From contig NZ_CACAYO010000002.1 in assembly GCF_902536725.1 (NCBI RefSeq), forward strand, positions 81,685-145,684: DNA of 64,000 nucleotides. The letters run 5' to 3'. The position numbers were made by a program, and so were the translations under genes. Under the pieces are notes generated by a model. The model had not been told where the DNA came from. It did not search any database and saw only the letters and a list, made by a program, of their open reading frames with translations. This DNA is from an uncultured Prochlorococcus sp. (lineage in GTDB: Bacteria > Cyanobacteriota > Cyanobacteriia > PCC-6307 > Cyanobiaceae). Below, piece by piece: positions 10,205 to 18,767 of this stretch (positions within the stretch are counted from its first letter, which is position 1; each line of letters starts with the position of its first letter).

Positions 10205-10573
10205 CTAATTAACTTCAGATGGGAAGATATTGCCAGGCTCTTTTGAGCCTGGCTTTTTGCTGTACCACCATTCTTGTATATCATTAGAAAACTTTCTTGA
10301 AAAAAGAGTAATTACAGTTTCGACAGGTTTTGATCCAGGCTCCAATATCTGTACTGCGTAAGAGGGGCATTTTCGTGAAGCCATATCAGCAACAAACCTA
10401 GAACCTATTCTTCTCCAACTAGGCTCCTTGCTTCTCCAAGCAAGCCTTGAACAGGGCCAGGGTAACTCTTCCCTATCATAAAGTCTGCAACATGGTCCAA
10501 TTACCTTATAACTGTACTGACCTCCATAACTTGATTGAACACTGCCTGTCTTTAAAAATTCAAATTTATTCAT
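10205..10573 (-). CDS. Conserved-looking hypothetical protein with three clustered Cys
   Basis: 122 aa, not recognised. The middle part is rich in Trp, Arg and Cys (IGPCCRLYDREELPWPCSRLAWRSKEPSWRR); residues C28, C29 and C42 could bind a metal. No membrane segment. Codon use resembles its neighbours and a terminator of the upstream petF lies just before its start, so it has its own promoter. Its last ~10 codons double as the terminator hairpin of the convergent pentapeptide gene. Confidence 0.7.
   Translation of the reverse strand: MNKFEFLKTGSVQSSYGGQYSYKVIGPCCRLYDREELPWPCSRLAWRSKEPSWRRIGSRFVADMASRKCPSYAVQILEPGSKPVETVITLFSRKFSNDIQEWWYSKKPGSKEPGNIFPSEVN
10232..10258 (+). terminator. Intrinsic terminator of the pentapeptide gene, inside the opposite CDS
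   Basis: Perfect 9-bp stem GCCAGGCTC/GAGCCTGGC with a TTTT loop, followed by TTTTT. It sits 36 nt after the stop of the pentapeptide-repeat gene. The whole hairpin is also coding on the other strand (residues KPGSKEPG of the 122-aa protein). Confidence 0.85.
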
Positions 10574-10577
10574 TCAT

Positions 10578-10606
10578 AAAAAAAGCCACCTTTTATAGAG
10601 GGTGGC
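10578..10606 (-). terminator. Intrinsic terminator of petF
   Basis: On the minus strand GCCACC ... GGTGGC is followed by a run of seven T. It lies between the stop of the ferredoxin gene and the start of the 122-aa gene, separating the two transcripts. Confidence 0.8.
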
Positions 10607-10651
10607 AGAGAAATAATAAATAATCAACTTAAAAAAGTTAATTTTTTATAA

Positions 10652-10951
10652 TTAATATAATTCTTCCTCAGCATGAGTTGTAATTGTTACATCAGATGTT
10701 GGATAAGCAACACATGTTAGAACAAAACCAGCTTCTAGTTGATCATCATCCAAGAAACTTTGATCTGATTGATCAACACTACCTGAGGTAACTTTTCCAG
10801 CACATGTTGAACATGCTCCAGCTCTACAGGAATAAGGAAGGTCGATACCTTGTTCTTCAGCAGCATCTAGAATGTACTGGTCATCAGGTACTTCAATTGT
10901 AGAATTGAGACCTTCACCTTCGTTGATGAGTGTAACTTTGTAAGAAGCCAT
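10652..10951 (-). CDS. petF: Plant-type [2Fe-2S] ferredoxin
   Basis: 99 aa, the standard photosynthetic ferredoxin length. Cluster ligands are Cys42, Cys47 and Cys50 ([10 protein letters not shown]) and Cys80 (LTC). It carries electrons from photosystem I to FNR, thioredoxin reductase and nitrogen assimilation enzymes. It is acidic, as expected for docking with FNR. Single-gene unit with its own terminator downstream. Confidence 0.96.
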   Translation of the reverse strand: MASYKVTLINEGEGLNSTIEVPDDQYILDAAEEQGIDLPYSCRAGACSTCAGKVTSGSVDQSDQSFLDDDQLEAGFVLTCVAYPTSDVTITTHAEEELY

Positions 10952-11085
10952 TTAAATAAAAAATTGTTGGTAATTAATACCTATCAAATACATTTTTAAC
11001 ATCGATTTAGTCGATATGTGAGATTTTGAAGTAAAAAATGACACAATAAAATGTATTGAAGAGTATCTATAAGAAAAACTTATAT

Positions 11086-11997
11086 TTAGGTTGGATCGCT
11101 GTTTTTTTGGGCAGAAATGCATGCCCAATCTTTTCTAGTTGATACATCCATTAATTTCAAGTCATTCTGAATTAATATTTTTATAATTTCATCCTTTTGT
11201 GAATTCAGAATTCCACTGAAAATGACTTCTCCGTTGTTTCTCAAACACTTATAGATATTTGGAATCATTCCTTTTATTACCTCGGCGAGGATATTACATA
11301 AAACAAAATCAAATTGTTGGAGTTGATTTTCTAAAATTACGTCATTAAAAGATCCCAAATATGTATTTAAGTTGTTTAAATTGCCGAAATTTAGTTGGAA
11401 ATTAGATTTAGTTGAATTTATTGCTAAATAATCATTATCCACAGCACAAACGTCTCTGGCGCCAAGTAATTTTGCAGCTACACTCAAAATTCCGCTACCA
11501 CTCCCAATATCTAATACCTTTTTATCAGAAAATAAAATATTCTCCATTTTTTCCAAACAAAGATAAGTCGAAGGGTGACTTCCTGTACCAAAGGCTGCTC
11601 CAGGATCAATTTTTATAATTTGCTTATCTTTAAATTTTTCATTTAGATTAATCCAAAAAGGCAATATTAAAAAATGATTTCCTACTAATTCAGGCGCCCA
11701 ATATTTCTTCCAACTTGACAACCAATCCTCCTCTTTAATAATACTCCAGTTAAAAAATTGATTGTTAGGGGTATTAATGTTTAGAAGTTTGCTAATTACT
11801 TTTTCAAAACCACTTCTAGAAGTCTCACCAAAATCATCACTTGGAAGCCATATATTAACTTCTTTTTTATTTTTATTTTTAATTAAATATTCAAATGAAA
11901 AACTAAATATCCCCAGATCATTTAACTTCCAAATAATAATATCTTCTGAATCACTTTCTATCTGAAAAGTAAGTTTATACCAATCTTTAATTGCCAT
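11086..11997 (-). CDS. prmA: Ribosomal protein L11 methyltransferase
   Basis: 303 aa. PrmA trimethylates L11. Signatures: [17 protein letters not shown] (about 133-149) and SAM motif [21 protein letters not shown], then CNILAEVI for the motif IV position. The N-terminal L11-recognition domain is present but diverged. It lies 18 nt after serA on the same strand, so serA-prmA is probably one transcript, an arrangement seen in other picocyanobacteria. Confidence 0.94.
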   Translation of the reverse strand: MAIKDWYKLTFQIESDSEDIIIWKLNDLGIFSFSFEYLIKNKNKKEVNIWLPSDDFGETSRSGFEKVISKLLNINTPNNQFFNWSIIKEEDWLSSWKKYWAPELVGNHFLILPFWINLNEKFKDKQIIKIDPGAAFGTGSHPSTYLCLEKMENILFSDKKVLDIGSGSGILSVAAKLLGARDVCAVDNDYLAINSTKSNFQLNFGNLNNLNTYLGSFNDVILENQLQQFDFVLCNILAEVIKGMIPNIYKCLRNNGEVIFSGILNSQKDEIIKILIQNDLKLMDVSTRKDWACISAQKNSDPT

Positions 11998-12015
11998 TAA
12001 GTAGCTTCAGACTTT

Positions 12016-13602
12016 TTATAAAGTAACTTGATTAGCATTGGTAATGCCCTCAACTTCAATAATGGTATCAAGCAACTTATTAGGAATTGGATCATCAATA
12101 CTAAGAACCATAACAGCTTCTCCTCTAACAATTTTGCGTCCAACTTGCATTGAGGCAATATTTACATTATTGCTACCTAATAAAGACCCCAGCTTACCAA
12201 TAATACCAGGCATATCTCTGTGCCTAGTAACCAACATATATCTGCTTGGCGATACGTTAACTGGGTATTGATCAATACTAATAATTCTTAATTCCCCATC
12301 AGCAAAAATGCTGCCTGCTACGCTATGGTCACCATTATCTCCATAAGTAGTTAATTGAAGCGACCCACTAGCAAATTCAGGTCTTGCCTCATCTTTATTC
12401 TCAACTACTGAAATACCTCTTGAATCTGCTTCTAGCGAAGCATTCACATAATTAATCCTATCTCCCAAAGCTTTACTTAGAAGGCCTTTTAAACTAGCTA
12501 TTATTAATGGCTGAGAAGGATGTTGAACAAATTCACCTTGAAGCTTTACTTCTAATTTCTGTATCTTCCCACCTGAAAGCTGGCTTATAAGAAGACCCAA
12601 TGTTTCAGCCAACTGCAAATGAGGTTTCAGACTATCCATGATATCAGGTCTCAACCCTGGAATATTTACTGCAGTTCTAGCAGATAAACCAAGCAAGACA
12701 TCCCTTATTTGTTCTGCAACATCAACAGCTACATTTTCTTGTGCTTCCCGAGTAGATGCTCCTAAGTGTGGGGTAAGAACAAGATTCTTTTCAACCTTCA
12801 AAAGTGGCGAATTAGATTCCAAAGGTTCTTTAGAAAAGACATCTATTGCAGCTCCTGCAATCAATGATTTATTTAAAGCTTCCGCTAATGCTTCTTCGTC
12901 AATTAATCCTCCTCGAGCGCAATTTATTAATTTTGCGCTACTTTTCATACTTTTTAGCAAGTCCATATCTACTAAATTCTCTGTCTCTGGTGTGCGAGGC
13001 AAATGTAAAGTTACATAATCGGATTGTTGGAACAAATCCTCTATTTCAGATAGTTTAACTTGTATTTGTTGGGCTCTTTCAGTTGAAACAAAGGGATCAT
13101 ATCCGTAAACTTCCATTCCTAATGCATTAGCAACTTTCGCAACATGAGCACCAATTTTACCTAAACCTACTACACCCAATTTTTTCTTATAAAGCTCATT
13201 CCCAACAAATTTCTTTCTTTCCCATTTACCAGACAAAGTACTACTATTTGCAATTGGAATATGTCTAGAGACAGCCAACATCATAGCTATAGTATGTTCA
13301 GCAGCGGCTATCGTGTTACCTCCTGGAGAATTAACAACAAGGACTCCTTTTTGGGTAGCAGCCTTAACATCTACATTATCGACTCCAACTCCTGCTCTTC
13401 CAATAATTCTCAGTTTATTTGAAGAGTTAATAATTTCTTCAGTAACTTGAGTACCAGAGCGAATCATTAAAGCATCATAATCTTTAATAATGGAAGCTAA
13501 CTCAGAGTCTGAGATTCCTATCTTCTGATCAACCTGAGCAACTTGTGAAAGAATATCGATTCCTGTTTGATCAATTGGATCTGTAATGAGAACTTTTGTC
13601 AT
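12016..13602 (-). CDS. serA: D-3-phosphoglycerate dehydrogenase
   Basis: 528 aa, the long form. First enzyme of serine synthesis. Domains: substrate/NAD-binding dehydrogenase part with GLGKIG in LGVVGLGKIGAHVAKVA, catalytic Arg in NCARGGLID and His in LTPHLGAST; then an intervening domain (about 320-450) and a C-terminal ACT domain (MLVTRHRDMPGIIGKLGSLLG) for serine feedback. First gene of a probable serA-prmA unit. Confidence 0.96.
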   Translation of the reverse strand: MTKVLITDPIDQTGIDILSQVAQVDQKIGISDSELASIIKDYDALMIRSGTQVTEEIINSSNKLRIIGRAGVGVDNVDVKAATQKGVLVVNSPGGNTIAAAEHTIAMMLAVSRHIPIANSSTLSGKWERKKFVGNELYKKKLGVVGLGKIGAHVAKVANALGMEVYGYDPFVSTERAQQIQVKLSEIEDLFQQSDYVTLHLPRTPETENLVDMDLLKSMKSSAKLINCARGGLIDEEALAEALNKSLIAGAAIDVFSKEPLESNSPLLKVEKNLVLTPHLGASTREAQENVAVDVAEQIRDVLLGLSARTAVNIPGLRPDIMDSLKPHLQLAETLGLLISQLSGGKIQKLEVKLQGEFVQHPSQPLIIASLKGLLSKALGDRINYVNASLEADSRGISVVENKDEARPEFASGSLQLTTYGDNGDHSVAGSIFADGELRIISIDQYPVNVSPSRYMLVTRHRDMPGIIGKLGSLLGSNNVNIASMQVGRKIVRGEAVMVLSIDDPIPNKLLDTIIEVEGITNANQVTL

Positions 13603-13701
13603 TTAAGATTGGTTCTTTAATCTTTTACTTTAACTTAATCTATAGTGTAGGTATCTTATTTTATTAATTTGAATAACACACAAACAGTTGAGGATTGAAA
13701 T

Positions 13702-14268
13702 TTGACAAAAAGTATTGTGATATTTGAAGACATCGATAAATGTGTCCAGCTATTTGATGTTTTAAAAGAAAAATCAGTAATGCTCTCTGAAGCTATTTTG
13801 ATCCCACCAATAAGTGAAAAAATAACATCAGAAGAAACCGAATTGCTTAATGCCAAAGCAAATATCTTATTTAAATCTAAAAATTTTGAAGATATTAGAA
13901 TTTTAAATCCTAAACTTGATAGAAAGATTAGACAAAAAGATATGAGTAGATGGCTGATGCCATTTGGATTTATAGCTGGAATAGCTTTTTCTAATATGAC
14001 AAATTTATCTACCTTCAGCTTTCTTGGTTTAAATAACATCGGGGAATCATTAATTGGAGGTCTTTTAGGAATGGGTTCAGGATATTTAGGAAGCATTGTT
14101 TCTTCTGCAAGTATCAACGTCAATAGAAATAAAGAGTTAAGATCAATTATTAATTTTAATAAAGAGGGTAAATGGCTTGTTCTACTTGAAAATCAAATGG
14201 GAGCTGAATTACCATGGGCTTTGATAAAACAATCAGAAGCAAAGGATATAATCTTTTTAGAAGGATAA
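13702..14268 (+). CDS. Conserved-type cyanobacterial hypothetical protein with a central hydrophobic segment
   Basis: 188 aa, TTG start. The N-terminal ~75 residues are soluble alpha/beta-like, followed by a Gly-rich hydrophobic stretch (about 83-135: PFGFIAGIAFSNM, then GESLIGGLLGMGSGYLGSIV) and a short C-terminal domain with ENQMGAELPW. The Gly pattern resembles proteins inserted in or lying on a membrane. The next gene starts on the base after its stop, so the two are translationally linked. Function unknown. Confidence 0.72.
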   Translation: MTKSIVIFEDIDKCVQLFDVLKEKSVMLSEAILIPPISEKITSEETELLNAKANILFKSKNFEDIRILNPKLDRKIRQKDMSRWLMPFGFIAGIAFSNMTNLSTFSFLGLNNIGESLIGGLLGMGSGYLGSIVSSASINVNRNKELRSIINFNKEGKWLVLLENQMGAELPWALIKQSEAKDIIFLEG

Positions 14269-15060
14269 ATGATTGACTTAAAAGAAATCTTAATAAATTC
14301 AAATTACAAAAAAGAAACTGAGGAATTAATAAATATTGCTAACCTAGCTTACAAACATTGGGAAACTTATTGGACAGGGTTTAATTCAACTTATGTTTGC
14401 GAAGAGATTTTAAAAAATTTTGAAAATTTAAATGATTTCAAATTTTTTATTTATGGAGGATTCACCTCTTCTCAAAGATCTAGGATAGCTTGCTTTAGAG
14501 GAGATAAAATTCCTCAGGAGGATGCGCTTAAAAGCAATTTTCCAGCTCAAGGAATCAAAATTAGTGGAAATTTTTTATTTGATAATGCTACACAAGACGA
14601 CTTTAGATCCCTCTTAATTGAAAATGGGGTTAATCAAATAAAAATTGGAGATATATGGACTATTGGCGATAGGGGAGCACAAGGGATAATTGATAATTTA
14701 GATATTAAGCATTTAGATAAAAAGATTTTTTACTTGAGAGAAGTAGAAGTAAAAGTTAATGTAGTAGGTATAGATGAATTACAAATACCCTCTGGAAGAT
14801 TAAAAAAACTTGTCAATACAGTAGAGGCTTCAACAAGATTAGATGCAATAGCTTCAGCTGGCTTTAGGGTATCACGAACCAAAATTATTGAAAGGATAGA
14901 AAATGGAATGCTCAGACTAAATGGAAACAAAGTAAATAAGCCAACTATTAATCTAAAAATTGGCGACAAACTAGAACTTGAAAATAAAGGATTTATCGAA
15001 ATTCTAAATTTAGAAATAACCAAAAGAGAACGATGGAAAGTTAAATTACTTAGAAAATGA
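14269..15060 (+). CDS. Photosystem II S4-domain protein (YlmH-like RNA binding)
   Basis: 263 aa. The C-terminal S4 RNA-binding domain begins near 186 (STRLDAIASAGFRVSRTKIIERIENGMLRLNG). The N-terminal two thirds match the YlmH-like region of the family annotated as photosystem II S4-domain protein in cyanobacteria and chloroplasts: GGFTSSQRSRIACF near 65 and RGAQGIID near 140. Presumed role: RNA or ribosome binding linked to PSII assembly, known by family only. It immediately follows the 188-aa gene. Confidence 0.85.
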   Translation: MIDLKEILINSNYKKETEELINIANLAYKHWETYWTGFNSTYVCEEILKNFENLNDFKFFIYGGFTSSQRSRIACFRGDKIPQEDALKSNFPAQGIKISGNFLFDNATQDDFRSLLIENGVNQIKIGDIWTIGDRGAQGIIDNLDIKHLDKKIFYLREVEVKVNVVGIDELQIPSGRLKKLVNTVEASTRLDAIASAGFRVSRTKIIERIENGMLRLNGNKVNKPTINLKIGDKLELENKGFIEILNLEITKRERWKVKLLRK

Positions 15061-15109
15061 AACGCAACCTGCTATTTTCTTATAAGGGGGATTCAAAATT
15101 CTTCAATTT

Positions 15110-15181
15110 GGGCGATTAGCTCAGTGGTAGAGCACTACCTCGACACGGTAGTGGCCACTGGTTCGAATCCAGTATCGCCCA
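15110..15181 (+). tRNA. tRNA-Val, anticodon GAC
   Basis: Full cloverleaf: 7-bp acceptor GGGCGAT/ATCGCCC, D arm GCTC..GAGC, anticodon stem CTACC/GGTAG with loop TCGACAC giving anticodon GAC at 15142-15144, T arm ACTGG/CCAGT with TTCGAAT loop, discriminator A. CCA is not encoded. It has a very short variable loop and stands alone between two protein genes. Confidence 0.97.
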
Positions 15182-15248
15182 TTAAATCTTTTACGAACTA
15201 ATTATATCCACAGAAAATAATTTCATTTTTTAGATTATTTAAAAAAAG

Positions 15249-15866
15249 ATGAAACTTAATCAAATAATTAATCTACATAAGGGTCTCACTGCATTTGTAA
15301 TAATAGGTCTTATGATTTTTTTTGATAATTTTACGATCGCTCCCTATGTTTATTTAGCTCTGCATGGTACTTATGGATTACTTTGGCTTCTAAAAGAAAA
15401 GATATTCCCAGATCCTTATTTTAAAGAAAAAATCAATTTTTTAACGTCAGTTACTGGTTTTATTTTCCTTGGAAGTTACTGGGTAGCTCCCTACATTCTT
15501 ATCTCATCTCAGAAATCTGTTCCAAATATTGTAATAGCTGCATCTGTATCTATAAATATAATTGGTGTGTTTCTACACTTTGCTAGTGATGCCCAAAAAT
15601 ATTTTTCTCTTAAATTAAAAAAAGATCTAATTAAAGAAGGATTTTTCAAAAATATAAGAAATACAAATTATCTAGGAGAAATACTAATTTATCTATCATT
15701 CGCCATACTTTCAATGAGTTTTATTCCATTAGTAATTCTTACAATATTTTTCTCTATAGTTTTTTTACCAAGAATGATAAAAAAAGATAAATCGCTCTCA
15801 AAATATGATTCATTCGAAGAATACAAAAAGAAAAGTGGTTTCATATTGCCTAAATTAAATGCCTGA
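15249..15866 (+). CDS. Isoprenylcysteine methyltransferase/steroid reductase-like membrane protein
   Basis: 205 aa with about five or six predicted membrane helices. The C-terminal part carries IRNTNYLGEILIYLSFAILS, the RNxxYxGE pattern of the ICMT/DUF1295/NnrU-type methyltransferase superfamily, and ends with a charged EEYKKKSGF segment typical of these enzymes. The substrate is unknown. The next gene starts 8 nt before its stop, so the two are coupled. Confidence 0.75.
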   Translation: MKLNQIINLHKGLTAFVIIGLMIFFDNFTIAPYVYLALHGTYGLLWLLKEKIFPDPYFKEKINFLTSVTGFIFLGSYWVAPYILISSQKSVPNIVIAASVSINIIGVFLHFASDAQKYFSLKLKKDLIKEGFFKNIRNTNYLGEILIYLSFAILSMSFIPLVILTIFFSIVFLPRMIKKDKSLSKYDSFEEYKKKSGFILPKLNA

Positions 15867-16410
15867 TAAAAACCTACCCAGTTGGAGGCAAGATTTAAAA
15901 TCTTCTAGAAAAAAAGAGGGCAAATCTTCCTCTAATAGATGGATACAGCTTGCAACAGTAAGCGAAGAAAATGAGCCAAGATTAAGAACAGTTGTTTTTA
16001 GAGGATGGCATAAAGATAATTCAATGATTATTTTCACAGATAGAAGAAGTGAAAAAATTGGGCATTTAAAATCAAACCCTAATGCAGAAATATTATGGTT
16101 TTTTTTGAAAACCAAATCACAATATAGATTCAAAGGGAAAATAAGTGAATTAAGTGATAACAAAAATTATTGGGATTTATTATCAGAAAAATCAAAATCT
16201 TCTTGGTTTTGGGGATCTCCTGGAGAGAAAATAAACCCAAAAGTCCAATCTGCTTATGAAATATTGTCCAATTTACCCATGTCAGAAAATTTTGTAGTTC
16301 TAAATTTTGAAATCGATTCAGTAGATCTTCTTAAATTAGAACAGCCTGTACATAAACGATATCTTTGGGAAAAGATTAAGAAATGGGAAAAAGTTGAAAT
16401 TAATCCTTAA
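15859..16410 (+). CDS. FMN-binding pyridoxamine-phosphate-oxidase-like protein
   Basis: 183 aa. Split-barrel flavin fold of the Alr4036-like branch of pyridoxamine 5'-phosphate oxidases: NRWIQLATVSEENEPRLRTVVFRGW, then FTDRRSEKIGHLKSNPNAEILWFF, then a Trp-rich tail SSWFWGSPGE. Some residues used for pyridoxamine phosphate in PdxH are not obvious, so it may use another substrate. Overlaps the upstream membrane methyltransferase-like gene by 8 nt. Confidence 0.82.
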   Translation: MPDKNLPSWRQDLKSSRKKEGKSSSNRWIQLATVSEENEPRLRTVVFRGWHKDNSMIIFTDRRSEKIGHLKSNPNAEILWFFLKTKSQYRFKGKISELSDNKNYWDLLSEKSKSSWFWGSPGEKINPKVQSAYEILSNLPMSENFVVLNFEIDSVDLLKLEQPVHKRYLWEKIKKWEKVEINP

Positions 16411-16484
16411 ATATTTCTAAATTGTATATTTAGGTTGAAAAACATATATTGATCAGTCAATTTTAAAAAAGAAGTATAATTCAC

Positions 16485-16658
16485 ATGAATTTCTCAGAAA
16501 TTCCAGAAAACCCTTTCATTTTTTTATCTTGGGTGACTGCTATAGGGCTATTTATAAGTCTTTCGGAAGCAACAATCAAGATAAAACTTGAGAGGAGAAA
16601 CATTTATCGTAAAAGGTTAGAGCTAATCAATAGCCTCTATCCAAAAAAGTTAGCTTGA
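16485..16658 (+). CDS. 57-aa single-helix membrane microprotein
   Basis: ATG start, 57 codons. One membrane helix about 11-27 (FIFLSWVTAIGLFISLS) followed by a strongly basic tail (KIKLERRNIYRKRLELINSLYP). The tail ending SLYPKK is like the end of the 78-aa protein at 27179-27415 (KKLESLYPTNKK) and of the 49-aa protein at 61906-62055 (KKLYP), suggesting a loose family. The 3' end overlaps the convergent DoxX gene by 9 nt. Confidence 0.65.
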   Translation: MNFSEIPENPFIFLSWVTAIGLFISLSEATIKIKLERRNIYRKRLELINSLYPKKLA

Positions 16659-17201
16659 AGTATCTGAAAGTAAATTGGCTTGCAAAAATTGAAATAAACC
16701 TCCCTTACTTGTTTCTTCCTTAACCTCAACTTCCTTAAAATTTTTCGATTTTGTTGAAGGTATAATTTCCTCTTCATCTTCGGATTTCAAAATTCTGATA
16801 ATGACTTCATCTAAGGAAAAATTACCAGGACCTGTTAGTGCGATTGAAGTAGCTGAAGCAAAATACAAAAGTAAAAGCTCTAGTAAGAAAATATTAAAAC
16901 CTGAAGTAACAAGTGCATGATATATAGCGACAGAAATAGTTCCAACAATTGCCACAGCTCCGAATCTTGTGGCTAAGCCAATAATTAGTAACCAACTACC
17001 ACCTATTTCAGAAAATGCCGCTATATATGATAAAAATATAGGGAATGGGAGATGTAATGGTCTGACAAAAGCATCAGCGAAATTTTCTATGTTTGCTAAT
17101 TTCTCATAACCGTGATGAATAAGAACAGTTCCAGTTATAACTCTAAGAATTAATAAAGCAGTATCTTTGCTAAACGATTTAGTAAGAATTGTTGAAAGCA
17201 C
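16650..17201 (-). CDS. DoxX family membrane protein
   Basis: 183 aa. Four predicted helices and the DoxX pattern LLILRVITGTVLIHHGYEKLANIENFADAF at the start, with SEIGGSWLLIIGLATRFGA in the middle. After about residue 140 there is an extra acidic-basic soluble tail (SEDEEEIIPSTKSKNFKEVEVKEE) not usual in DoxX. A second, shorter DoxX gene lies at 43132. Function in cyanobacteria is not established. Confidence 0.85.
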   Translation of the reverse strand: MLSTILTKSFSKDTALLILRVITGTVLIHHGYEKLANIENFADAFVRPLHLPFPIFLSYIAAFSEIGGSWLLIIGLATRFGAVAIVGTISVAIYHALVTSGFNIFLLELLLLYFASATSIALTGPGNFSLDEVIIRILKSEDEEEIIPSTKSKNFKEVEVKEETSKGGLFQFLQANLLSDTSS

Positions 17202-17326
17202 TATAAAAAAATTATCCTTAAGTAAAAATAACTAGTCACAGTATTCATTGTGGATTTAAGAGCAAAAGTCGCACCTAAATAAGTATTTATACCTATCTAC
17301 CAAAAGGGTTTTATCCGATTAGGAAT

Positions 17327-18490
17327 TCAGCTAAGTTGAAGATTATTTTTTGAAAAATTTTCGAATATTTTCTGATTTATTTTTGGAATATTTTCTTTGA
17401 ATTTAAAAAACCCTCTTTTAGCAAATTTCCAAGCAAATAAATCTTCATCCCTAACAAGATTAAAAATTTTTTTATGATATAAATTTTTAAACGCAGTTAT
17501 GAAATCATAATTTTCTCCTACTCCGGGATAAATAATGTCTATTTCGTTGGCATTTTTAAAAGTATTTTCCAGTGAGTAAGGATCAATCTGTTTAACATTA
17601 TCAAATTGCTCCACAAATTCAGAGACCAAATCTTGTTTAAATTTCAAAACAGATTCAGACAATTTAATTTGTCTTTGTTCATTTTTTAAAAGGATAATAA
17701 ATACTTTTTTATAGCTTGGAAGTAAATTTTTAAGGGTTGCAAGGTGCAAATCATTTTCAAACATAATCAGATTATCTGATTTAGGATCCATATCGTTTTT
17801 ATAAATCTCATCTTCAAATGGTATTTGATTAGATTCTTCAAGAAAAATTTGTTGATTAGTGATTTTTTCTACATTAAATCTATTATTTGAAAACTTTCTG
17901 AGATTTGATGATGAAAAAAGATATTGTTTTCCCTTCGTTTGCAATCCTCCGACCCATCTCCAGCTAAGGAGATTAGAGGATGCATCTCCATCCAAAAGGT
18001 ATTTAAAGAAAAACTTTGCTCCCAATTGCCATGGGAGGCCTAAATTAAATATCCAAGTACTCGCAAACCACATTCTTGTATGGTTATGCAAATAGTTATG
18101 CTGCTTTAATTCATGGACCCAAGAATTAAAAAAATCTAATTCTGTATTGCCATTAATTGCACTTTCATATAGTTCATAATCAAAATCGAGGTTGTTTTCT
18201 GAAATAAAATTTCTCCAAACTTTAGGTCTATTTTCCATCCACCCTTTCCAGTAAACTCTCCAAAATATTTCTTCAACAAATTTAGTTGAATTTTTGATTT
18301 TGTACTTACTTTTAATATCATGGATCAGGTCATATTCCGATAATATTCTATGAGTAATGAAAGGCGATAATTTTGAAACTGAACTTTCGTTATTTGGCCC
18401 AAAATCAAAATTTCTTAATTTTGCATAATCATTAATTTTGTATTTCGCAAAATTTTCCCAGGTATTTTGAGCTTTTAATAAAAATGACAT
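17327..18490 (-). CDS. Photolyase/cryptochrome-like protein with FAD domain first
   Basis: 387 aa. The N-terminal ~210 residues match the FAD-binding helical domain of photolyases: LSPFITHRILSEYDL, then EEIFWRVYWKGWME, then LHNHTRMWFASTWIF, then LLDGDASSNLLSWRWVGG. In photolyases this domain is C-terminal. Here it starts the protein, and the remaining part (about 235-370: DNLIMFENDLHLATLKNLL, KKVFIILLKNE, then NLVRDEDLFAWKFAKRGFF) looks like the alpha/beta antenna domain that normally comes first. The order therefore appears permuted. Repair activity is uncertain: family membership is clear, the role is not. Confidence 0.78.
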   Translation of the reverse strand: MSFLLKAQNTWENFAKYKINDYAKLRNFDFGPNNESSVSKLSPFITHRILSEYDLIHDIKSKYKIKNSTKFVEEIFWRVYWKGWMENRPKVWRNFISENNLDFDYELYESAINGNTELDFFNSWVHELKQHNYLHNHTRMWFASTWIFNLGLPWQLGAKFFFKYLLDGDASSNLLSWRWVGGLQTKGKQYLFSSSNLRKFSNNRFNVEKITNQQIFLEESNQIPFEDEIYKNDMDPKSDNLIMFENDLHLATLKNLLPSYKKVFIILLKNEQRQIKLSESVLKFKQDLVSEFVEQFDNVKQIDPYSLENTFKNANEIDIIYPGVGENYDFITAFKNLYHKKIFNLVRDEDLFAWKFAKRGFFKFKENIPKINQKIFENFSKNNLQLS

Positions 18491-18674
18491 TTTCTCATAA
18501 CTTTAAAAAATTTTTTTATGTATTGATAGAAATTTCAAAAATTTGCCTACAAATTTATCCTTAAAATTTTCTATTTCCCTTTTAAGTAAATATGTTTGAT
18601 TGAAGTATTTAATTTAAACGTATGATGAGTACATTTTATACTCTTAAATCGCTCTCTGCGTAGGAGGATATTTA

Positions 18675-18749
18675 GTGTTCAATTACTTTTTAGATCTATT
18701 TTTAATTTTCAAATCTTTATTTAAATTATTTTACCTAAAAGATTTTTAA
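18675..18749 (+). CDS. Possible 24-aa hydrophobic leader peptide
   Basis: GTG start 7 nt after a perfect AGGAGG (18662-18667), one of the strongest Shine-Dalgarno sites in the window. The predicted peptide is very hydrophobic (MFNYFLDLFLIFKSLFKLFYLKDF in three segments, one helix). It ends 18 nt before the ligase-like gene, so it could be a leader or a tiny membrane protein. Evidence is only the ribosome-binding site and position. Confidence 0.35.
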   Translation: MFNYFLDLFLIFKSLFKLFYLKDF

Positions 18750-18767
18750 ATATTTATCAAAATTATT

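Noticed and set aside
12638..13058. Plus-strand frames of 70-126 codons
   Set aside because: They lie opposite serA, which has full family motifs.
13656..14123. 155-codon minus-strand frame
   Set aside because: Antisense of the 188-aa gene; the plus frame is coupled to the S4-domain gene and has better composition.
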